A stretch of DNA of 28,061 nucleotides from DASSWG01 sp041689995 (GTDB taxonomy: Bacteria; Bacteroidota; Bacteroidia; Flavobacteriales; Flavobacteriaceae), in contig JBDNFD010000102.1 in the NCBI GenBank assembly GCA_041689995.1, forward strand, positions 1-28,061, written 5' to 3'. Both the position numbers and the translations under genes were made by a program. A model generated the notes under the pieces. The model had not been told where the DNA came from, made no database searches, and saw only the letters and a list, made by a program, of their open reading frames with translations. How positions within the stretch are numbered: position 1 is the stretch's first letter; each line of letters opens with the position of its first letter. Shown piece by piece: positions 22,620 to 28,061 of this stretch.

Positions 22620-23791
22620 TAGGCAAGCAGTTTTTCAAATTTTTGGAAATTATTTATCTGCGTGTTTAGAAGATTACTCGCAATAGATGGCGATAATGAA
22701 CCATTGTTAAAGGAATCCATTACAATTCTTGTAAATAGTCTACTATTTTTATTTAATCGCAGAAGGTAGGGGTCAGGACCACCTTTTCTTTCTTTTTGTT
22801 TTTCTTTTTTTATCTTTTCTCTTTCTAAGAAATTCTCAAATTCATCTTGAGCATCTTCTTTTAGTACTTTGTATTTAGATTGGGAAATTAAATTTAAGTT
22901 CAAGGCTCTTACTAACAGAGCAAAAGAACTTATACCAAGCTCCTTTGCTTCCTTGAAAATCTTATTATTTGACTCGAAAGTTTCGCTACCTAATTGTGTG
23001 ATTATTTCCCTTGGCATTAAAGCATTAGCCGCAACTTGATTGCAAAATAATTCTACGGGATGAAATTTAGATTTAGGTTTGGCGCTAAAATCAATATCTA
23101 TTTCATTTGATATTCCTGATTTGGCTATCCAAATATGAGCTAATTCGTGTACTATCGTAAAAAGTTGTGGTGCGTTCCAATTTTTAGAATTAACGAATAC
23201 AAAAGGCGCAAATTTGTCAGCGATAGCAAAGCCCTGAATTAAATCTCTATCTAAAACTAATCGAGAATGTAAATAACTTGTTCGAGTTATAAATATTCCT
23301 GCTGTTTCGGCTTTATCAATCCATTCATAAATAGGTGTTTTTTGATAATTACTTGGACTAATTTTTAGGGTTTCCAATATATTTTTCGCAACTACTTCTG
23401 GATTATCATTTATCGTGTATTTACCGACAAATGGAAGTTTGTCTTCTCCAATTTCTTCAAATAATTCACTAATCCAATTCTGTTTTTCTTGAACATCACG
23501 AATAATAAATATTGAGGCCGTATCTAGTTTTTTTGAACTATCTCTTCTGTAATCTTGAAGTGGTTGAAAGTCTTTTGGAATTTCTGGTAAAAAGAAAAGT
23601 GAAAAAGGTCTTCTGTAGCTTTTTGCCAAAATTTTTGCTTGTCGAATAGTTGGAAAATCATTTCCGTCTTCCCAAGTCAAATACCTTTCAGGTGATACAG
23701 AAACCTTTTTGGCAGCATCTTCCACAGAGATTCTGGCGGACTCTCTCGCCCACTTCAAAATCTCGGATGTCATAAATGCTTTATCAGCCAT
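22619..23791 (-). CDS. XRE-domain plus ImmA/IrrE metallopeptidase protein
   Basis: A 390-residue two-domain protein. The N-terminal helix-turn-helix spans about residues 8-65 (ISVEDAAKKVSVSPERYLTW then EDG). The ImmA/IrrE zinc peptidase domain follows, with HELAH at 215-219 and a third ligand in HPVELFCNQVAANALMP (Glu247). The C-terminal part is charged and helical (EREKIKKEKQKERK). The combination is known from phage-repressor regulation (ImmA) and from toxin-antitoxin pairs with PIN-like partners. Here it precedes a DUF4411 gene with a one-base overlap, and its own promoter -7 element lies at 23804-23811. It probably binds its promoter and neutralises the PIN protein; direct evidence is lacking. 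Confidence 0.87.
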   Translation of the reverse strand: MADKAFMTSEILKWARESARISVEDAAKKVSVSPERYLTWEDGNDFPTIRQAKILAKSYRRPFSLFFLPEIPKDFQPLQDYRRDSSKKLDTASIFIIRDVQEKQNWISELFEEIGEDKLPFVGKYTINDNPEVVAKNILETLKISPSNYQKTPIYEWIDKAETAGIFITRTSYLHSRLVLDRDLIQGFAIADKFAPFVFVNSKNWNAPQLFTIVHELAHIWIAKSGISNEIDIDFSAKPKSKFHPVELFCNQVAANALMPREIITQLGSETFESNNKIFKEAKELGISSFALLVRALNLNLISQSKYKVLKEDAQDEFENFLEREKIKKEKQKERKGGPDPYLLRLNKNSRLFTRIVMDSFNNGSLSPSIASNLLNTQINNFQKFEKLLA

Positions 23792-23803
23792 TACTTTTTT
23801 CTA

Positions 23804-23811
23804 CAAAGGTA
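23804..23811 (-). promoter_or_regulatory. -7 element of the XRE/ImmA-DUF4411 operon
   Basis: On the minus strand TACCTTTG is a perfect TAnnTTTG, 12 bp before the start codon at 23791. No TTG lies at the expected distance upstream, so activity may depend on a regulator or be weak. Confidence 0.4.
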
Positions 23812-23861
23812 AAATTTTAATTCACAATGGTATTTTTTTTGTTGCTGCTACAATTCAAAAT

Positions 23862-23930
23862 AGTGCAGTGAAAAGCACTTATGTGGTTATTTATCAATAA
23901 AATTATCTATATTTGCACAAAAAGAGCACT
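23862..23930 (+). promoter_or_regulatory. Promoter and candidate operators of the hipBST-like operon
   Basis: A perfect -7 element, TATATTTG (23908-23915), lies 18 bp before the HipB start. It is flanked by an inverted repeat AGTGC-N8-GCACT (23862-23879) and a further AGCACT (23925-23930). Repeated AGCACT half-sites around the promoter are a plausible HipB operator, but binding is inferred only from position. Confidence 0.45.
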
Positions 23931-23933
23931 ATA

Positions 23934-24140
23934 ATGCACGCTAACCAACTTATAGAAACCATAAAAAACCGTAGAGAAATGCTACAGGTAACGCAGGAAA
24001 TGCTGGCAGACCTTTCTGGCGTTGGCTTGCGAACCCTGAAACAATTTGAAAGCGGAAAAGGCAATCCAACCTTAGAAACCTTAAACAAATTAGCAGACGC
24101 CTTAGGTTTAGAGCTTACGTTCGCTGTTAAAGAAATATAA
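23934..24140 (+). CDS. hipB: HipB-like XRE antitoxin/regulator
   Basis: A 68-residue helix-turn-helix protein: ANQLIETIKNRREMLQVTQE, then MLADLSGVGLRTLKQFESGK and NPTLETLNKLADALGLEL. This is the HipB form of the Cro/CI domain. The ATG at 23934 is chosen; the frame extends to a TTG at 23913, which overlaps the -7 element and is unlikely to be used. It is followed after 24 bp by a HipA-N-terminal-like gene and then a HipA-kinase gene, the order of tripartite hipBST operons. Its role is to bind the operon's promoter and support toxin control. Confidence 0.85.
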   Translation: MHANQLIETIKNRREMLQVTQEMLADLSGVGLRTLKQFESGKGNPTLETLNKLADALGLELTFAVKEI

Positions 24141-24164
24141 ACAAAGCTACTGGACTTAAAAATA

Positions 24165-24569
24165 ATGGCTGTTATATCTAATTATAAAAACGAGGTATCC
24201 ACGTCTCATATCTCAAGTCTAAAATCTTATATCTATCTAAAATTGAGACAAGCAGAAATACTATATAAAAAAGAACCAGCAGGTCTATTAACGCAGATGG
24301 ACGACGGTAGCTTTGTGTTTACCTATCACGAGCTTTGGTTTAATGACGTTAGTAAACCAACCATTAGCTTAACCTTGCCTAAAACACAACAGGAGTTTCG
24401 TGCTGAACAGCTGTTTCCCTTTTTTTACAATATGCTGCCAGAAGGCTCTAATAAACAAATCGTTTGTTTTGAGAATCGCATAGATACGAACGATCATTTT
24501 GGTATTCTGTTAACCACTGCAATCTATGATACTATTGGCGCGGTTCAAATTAGGAAAATAGAAATCTAA
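24165..24569 (+). CDS. hipS: HipS-like protein (separate HipA N-terminal domain)
   Basis: A 134-residue protein whose main part, RQAEILYKKEPAGLLTQMDD through EQLFPFFYNMLPEG to TIGAVQIRKI, matches the N-terminal subdomain of HipA kinases (Pfam couple_hipA). In classical HipA this is fused to the kinase; here it is separate, as in hipBST where HipS, not HipB, is the antitoxin. The first 26 residues (AVISNYKNEVSTSHIS...) do not belong to the family and look like translated intergenic sequence. A TTG at 24243 placed just before RQAEILYK would give a 108-residue protein of normal HipS size and may be the real start. It ends in TAATG, overlapping the kinase start by one base. Confidence 0.82.
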   Translation: MAVISNYKNEVSTSHISSLKSYIYLKLRQAEILYKKEPAGLLTQMDDGSFVFTYHELWFNDVSKPTISLTLPKTQQEFRAEQLFPFFYNMLPEGSNKQIVCFENRIDTNDHFGILLTTAIYDTIGAVQIRKIEI

Positions 24570-25555
24570 TGGCGTTAACTAAAATAACATATTGTCCAGG
24601 AACGCTAAAAGAGGGGTATTCAGAGTATAGCAATACCGCCTTAAAACGTGTATTTAATGGTAAAAAAGTAAGTGCCATTTTACCATACGATTCACCAGCA
24701 AGCAACGATATAACAGATGCATTGTTTACTGAAAACAGAAAGCATATTTCAATTTCTGGCGTACAAGAAAAATTTTCGGTCTTATTGGAAAAAAATAAAT
24801 TACGCCTTATCCAAGAAGGAGAACAGGGGCAATACATTTTAAAACCAATCCCAAATGTTGGTAAAAACGCCGACCAAATACCGGCCAATGAGCATCTCAC
24901 TATGCAAATTGCGCGGCAGGTATTCGGTATTGAAACAGCAGAAAATGCACTTATTTTCTTTAAGAATGGCGCGCCAGCATACATAACCAAACGCTTCGAT
25001 GTTAATGAAGACGAAGGTAAACTGGCGCAAGAAGATTTTGCGTCTTTGGCGGGCAGAACCCCACAAACCCACGGCGAAGACTTTAAATATTTGGGCAATT
25101 ATCTGGAAGTGTTTCAGCTACTCAAAAAATACTCCCCTGCTTATACCATAGAATCCATAAAGTTATTTAAGCTGGTGCTTTTCAATTATTTGTTTTCCAA
25201 TGGAGATGCACATTTTAAAAATTTCTCTTTAATAGAAACACCTTACGGCGATTTTAGATTAAGCCCTGCTTACGATTTGCTGAATAGCAGATTACATATA
25301 GACGATAAAGATTTTGCTTTAACGGATGGTTTATTGCCACCAAATTTAGCACAAGGTAAAATTACAGCGCAGTTTTTTACTTTGGGCGAGCAAGCAGAAA
25401 TTCAGAAAAAGCAAACAGAAAATATTTTTAATGAGCTAACCGCTAAACAAGATGAGGTTTTAGCACTCATTGAAGCTTCTTTTCTAAATAAAAAATCAAA
25501 AGAGAATTATACACAAGCCTACCAAACACGCTTAAAAAAACTAATAAGACCATGA
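24569..25555 (+). CDS. hipT: HipT-like serine/threonine kinase toxin
   Basis: A 328-residue HipA-family kinase lacking the N-terminal subdomain, which is encoded separately just upstream. The Gly-rich loop region holds SIS (Ser61 and Ser63) in HISISGVQEKFSV, corresponding to the autophosphorylated SxS of HipT. The catalytic loop reads NGDAHFKNFSL (Asp213, Asn218) and the metal-binding motif SPAYDLL (Asp236). Known HipA and HipT toxins phosphorylate aminoacyl-tRNA synthetases (GltX or TrpS) and halt translation; the target here is unknown. Translationally coupled to the HipS-like gene by a one-base overlap. Confidence 0.87.
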   Translation: MALTKITYCPGTLKEGYSEYSNTALKRVFNGKKVSAILPYDSPASNDITDALFTENRKHISISGVQEKFSVLLEKNKLRLIQEGEQGQYILKPIPNVGKNADQIPANEHLTMQIARQVFGIETAENALIFFKNGAPAYITKRFDVNEDEGKLAQEDFASLAGRTPQTHGEDFKYLGNYLEVFQLLKKYSPAYTIESIKLFKLVLFNYLFSNGDAHFKNFSLIETPYGDFRLSPAYDLLNSRLHIDDKDFALTDGLLPPNLAQGKITAQFFTLGEQAEIQKKQTENIFNELTAKQDEVLALIEASFLNKKSKENYTQAYQTRLKKLIRP

Positions 25556-25600
25556 GCTGCGGATATTCCGAAGATACGCTTATAGAATAAGCGACTCATG
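25551..25600. terminator. Hairpin after the hipT-like gene, possible terminator
   Basis: The arms CGCTTAT and ATAAGCG (25577-25593, 3-base loop) are nested within outer arms CATGAG (25551-25556) and CTCATG (25595-25600). The outer arm overlaps the stop codon. No T run follows, so it may stabilise the mRNA end or act as a weak terminator rather than a typical intrinsic one. Confidence 0.35.
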
Positions 25601-25638
25601 ATATATCACTAACACTCCCCTTCTATCGACTTATCTAC

Positions 25639-25773
25639 CAACACTGCAATCCATTGCCAAAATTGTTAAGACTTTCCTAAAAGTAATCCGTATATTTGGG
25701 GAACTGAAACTTATTTGTCCTCAGCGCGGAATTCCGTAGCAGGATAAAAGATGTATTGATTTATATTTGAAGA
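25639..25773 (+). repeat. Direct repeat copy 2, upstream of hsdR
   Basis: The second copy of the repeat at 20956-21088: same orientation, 135 bp, about 90% identical by eye. It ends about 20 bp before the hsdR start and contains the same -7-like elements (for example TATATTTG at 25762-25769), so hsdM and hsdR probably share a duplicated promoter region. Confidence 0.85.
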
Positions 25774-25792
25774 CTGACCTACCAATTAGCAA

Positions 25793-27970
25793 ATGTCAAA
25801 AAACGAGGCCCACGCCCGAATAAAAATTAATCAACTTCTTCAAGAAGCAGGATGGCGTTTTTTCGATGATGAAAATCGCAAAGCAAATATCTTACTTGAA
25901 AATCATGTCAGAATCAGTGAGCAACAAATAGATGCTTGGGGAAATGATTATGAAAAGGTAAAAGGCGGTTCATTAGATTTCCTATTAGTTGATTCCAATA
26001 ATAAACCAATTTGCGTGCTCGAAGCCAAGAAGGAAAGTCTTCATCCTTTGATAGCAAAAGAACAAGCCCGTAAATATGCAAAAACCGTTGGATCTCAATT
26101 TATTATCTTATCGAATGGTATTGTTCACTACCTCTGGAATTTAGAAAAAGGCAATCCCAAACCAATATTTAAGTTTCCTTCTCCTAATGAAATTGGAGCA
26201 ATAAAGGAATGGAATCCAGATAGACAAGCATTATCCTCTGACCCTGTATCCATTGATTATATTGCTAGTATTCAAATGCCTGATTATGCAGAAAGACCAG
26301 AGTGGAATGGAAGTGTTGAGGCGAGTAAAGACTTTATTTGGAATAACGGATTGCGGTTTCTACGACATTACCAACTTAAAGCAGTAAAACAGCTGCAAAA
26401 AGCCGTTGCGAAAGGTAAGGATAGGTTTCTTTATGAAATGGCTACGGGAACTGGAAAAACCCTAACAGCAGCAGCCGTCATTCGTTTGTTTCTACGAACA
26501 AAGAACGCGAGACGAGTTTTGTTTTTAGTAGATAGATTGGAATTGGAAGACCAAGCCTGGAAAGCTTTTACCGCTTACTTAAAACCTGACTATTCCACTT
26601 TTATATATAAGGAACACCGAAGCGATTGGCGAAAAGCTGAAATAGTGGTTACTACCATTCAATCACTAATGTTCGACAATAAATACAGATATGAGTTTTT
26701 ACCTACCGACTTCGATTTGATTATTTCTGATGAATCCCACCGTTCTATTTCCGGGAATGCAAGAGCCGTATTTGAGTATTTCCATGGATATAAATTAGGA
26801 TTGACCGCCACACCAAAAGATTATTTAAAAAGTGTGGATATTGAAAAGATAAAAGAAAATGACCCTAGGGAGATAGAAAGAAGAATGTTACGGGATACCT
26901 ATTCAACATTCGGATGTGAAGGAGGTGAGCCCACGTATAGATATTCTTTATTAGATGGGGTAAAAGATGGATTCCTTATCAATCCAAGAGTCATAGATGC
27001 CCGAACAGAGATTACAACACAGCTGCTTTCTGATAAAGGTTACGCCGTATCTATTACCTCAGAAGAAGGAGAAGAGTTTGAAGTATTTGTTTCCAGAGAT
27101 TTTGAAAAGAAATTTTTCTCAGATAAAACAAACCACGTTTTCTGCCAGACCTTTTTGGAAAATGCCCTACGAGACCCTATAACAAATGAAATAGGAAAGA
27201 CCATTATATTTGCAGTTAGTCAAAACCATGCTCGGAAACTCACTGAAATATTAAACGAGTTTGCGGATCAATTATACCCTGGCAAATACAATTCAGATTT
27301 CGCCGTACAGGTTACTTCACAAGTGGGTGATGCACAGCAAATGACTATCAACTTTACCAACAACAATCTGAATGGCAAATCTGCGTGGTTGGAAGGGTAT
27401 AAAACAAGCAAAACCAGAATATGTGTTACTGTTGGAATGATGACAACAGGATATGACTGTCCAGACTTGCTCAATCTATGTATGATGCGCCCAATCTTTA
27501 GCCCTTCAGATTTTGTGCAAATCAAAGGACGTGGAACTCGAAAAAACAATTTTATTTTTACGCATAAAAACGAACTAGGCGAAAAGGAAACCATAACGCA
27601 AGAAAAAGAATACTTCAAGCTATTTGACTTCTTTGCCAATTGCGAATATTTTGAAGAAAAGTTTGATTATGATGAAAAACTAAATCTTTCAAAGCCTAAA
27701 AATGGAAGTAAAGAAGGTGGCGAAGGGGGAATAGATATAGTTAAATACATCAGTTTTCGTCCAGATCCTTTAATGGCTATGGAAGAAACTATCGTAGGAT
27801 TGCAGGGTATGAAAATTGACCGAATGTTATTCAAAAAGTTTGAGGATAGAATTGTAATGGATGACGTTATCAAGAGAAATGTGGAATTGGGTAATTGGGA
27901 ACTCGTGATAAGCCATATTCAGAATTATTGTTGTCCGATAAAAATCGAAAGTACGGAATTATGGGCTTGA
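25793..27970 (+). CDS. hsdR: Type I restriction enzyme R subunit, probably C-terminally truncated
   Basis: A 725-residue restriction-translocase subunit of the EcoEI-like type. The N-terminal nuclease has the PD-(D/E)xK residues in GGSLDFLLVDSNNKPICVLE followed by AKK (Asp62, Glu77, Lys79). The SF2 motor has the Walker A EMATGTGKT, the DESH box IISDESH, GLTATPKD, and motif VI VQIKGRGTRK. The C-terminal domain begins (VMDDVIKRNVELGNWELVIS) but stops shortly after, with an atypical ending CCPIKIESTELWA; relatives continue for roughly 100 more residues, from memory. A frameshift or deletion near 27930 is likely. Without an intact HsdM or HsdS in the window it cannot form a working restriction complex, though it could pair with subunits elsewhere. 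Confidence 0.85.
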   Translation: MSKNEAHARIKINQLLQEAGWRFFDDENRKANILLENHVRISEQQIDAWGNDYEKVKGGSLDFLLVDSNNKPICVLEAKKESLHPLIAKEQARKYAKTVGSQFIILSNGIVHYLWNLEKGNPKPIFKFPSPNEIGAIKEWNPDRQALSSDPVSIDYIASIQMPDYAERPEWNGSVEASKDFIWNNGLRFLRHYQLKAVKQLQKAVAKGKDRFLYEMATGTGKTLTAAAVIRLFLRTKNARRVLFLVDRLELEDQAWKAFTAYLKPDYSTFIYKEHRSDWRKAEIVVTTIQSLMFDNKYRYEFLPTDFDLIISDESHRSISGNARAVFEYFHGYKLGLTATPKDYLKSVDIEKIKENDPREIERRMLRDTYSTFGCEGGEPTYRYSLLDGVKDGFLINPRVIDARTEITTQLLSDKGYAVSITSEEGEEFEVFVSRDFEKKFFSDKTNHVFCQTFLENALRDPITNEIGKTIIFAVSQNHARKLTEILNEFADQLYPGKYNSDFAVQVTSQVGDAQQMTINFTNNNLNGKSAWLEGYKTSKTRICVTVGMMTTGYDCPDLLNLCMMRPIFSPSDFVQIKGRGTRKNNFIFTHKNELGEKETITQEKEYFKLFDFFANCEYFEEKFDYDEKLNLSKPKNGSKEGGEGGIDIVKYISFRPDPLMAMEETIVGLQGMKIDRMLFKKFEDRIVMDDVIKRNVELGNWELVISHIQNYCCPIKIESTELWA

Positions 27971-28061
27971 AAGTCAATAAAAGCGTTGTGATATTTTGAA
28001 AACATAAAAGTAAGCCCCCTCTTGTATTGGTTCTAATAAAACTCGAGATTTTTTTGAAAAT

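Noticed and set aside
24550..25098. A 182-codon minus-strand frame opposite the hipT-like gene
   Set aside because: Ser/Cys-rich translation with no recognisable domain, wholly antisense to a kinase gene with clear catalytic motifs.
20956..25773. The repeated segments as a CRISPR array or insertion-sequence ends
   Set aside because: There are only two long copies in direct orientation, with no spacers, no transposase and no terminal inverted repeats between them.

Overview
The window looks like a chromosomal segment of a member of the Bacteroidota, most likely a marine-type Flavobacteriaceae. It is AT-rich, most genes lack Shine-Dalgarno sites, and many promoters carry the Bacteroidota -7 element TAnnTTTG, in several cases with an upstream TTG. 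Small lipoproteins with acidic residues after the lipobox cysteine, PepSY-like proteins and a TonB receptor are also typical. The genus cannot be fixed from this sequence alone.

Layout. Positions 1-310 (minus) hold the start of a PHP-domain protein and a tightly linked XRE regulator. Positions 510-3079 (minus) hold a PQQ-type beta-propeller protein and a small lipoprotein. Position 3372 begins a plus-strand TonB-dependent receptor. Positions 5372-9370 are a mosaic of two paralogous PAP2 phosphatases, a lipoprotein with three PepSY-like repeats, a second PepSY-like protein, a decayed secreted-protein gene and a 36-codon fragment of a COG4705-type membrane protein. From 20430 down to 9396 the minus strand is one continuous block: TolC-type channel, HlyD-type adaptor, RND pump, DedA protein, then PAP2 phosphatase, MFS transporter and YkvA protein, then COG4705 membrane protein, OmpR-type response regulator and sensor kinase. 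From about 20950 to 28000 lies a defence/toxin-antitoxin island. It has a broken type I restriction system (hsdM start fused to an hsdS fragment, and a distant hsdR), a DUF4411/ImmA-IrrE pair, and a three-gene hipBST-like toxin-antitoxin operon.

The main observation is a hidden regulon. Seven promoters in the window share one architecture: two or three copies of an 8-bp box close to TTTAGAWT, spaced exactly 11 bp, then exactly 7 bp, then a -7-like element. They precede both PAP2 genes, both PepSY genes, the COG4705 fragment, the COG4705-regulator-kinase operon itself and the TolC-RND efflux operon. Eleven-bp direct repeats are what OmpR/PhoB-family regulators bind, so the natural inference is that the response regulator at 10658-11332 controls all of these, including its own operon. 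This would link a kinase to efflux, lipid-phosphate phosphatases and PepSY proteins as one envelope-response system. The signal is unknown.

A second observation is a 133/135-bp direct repeat just upstream of the hsdM remnant and of hsdR. It brackets the hsdS remnant and both toxin-antitoxin modules.
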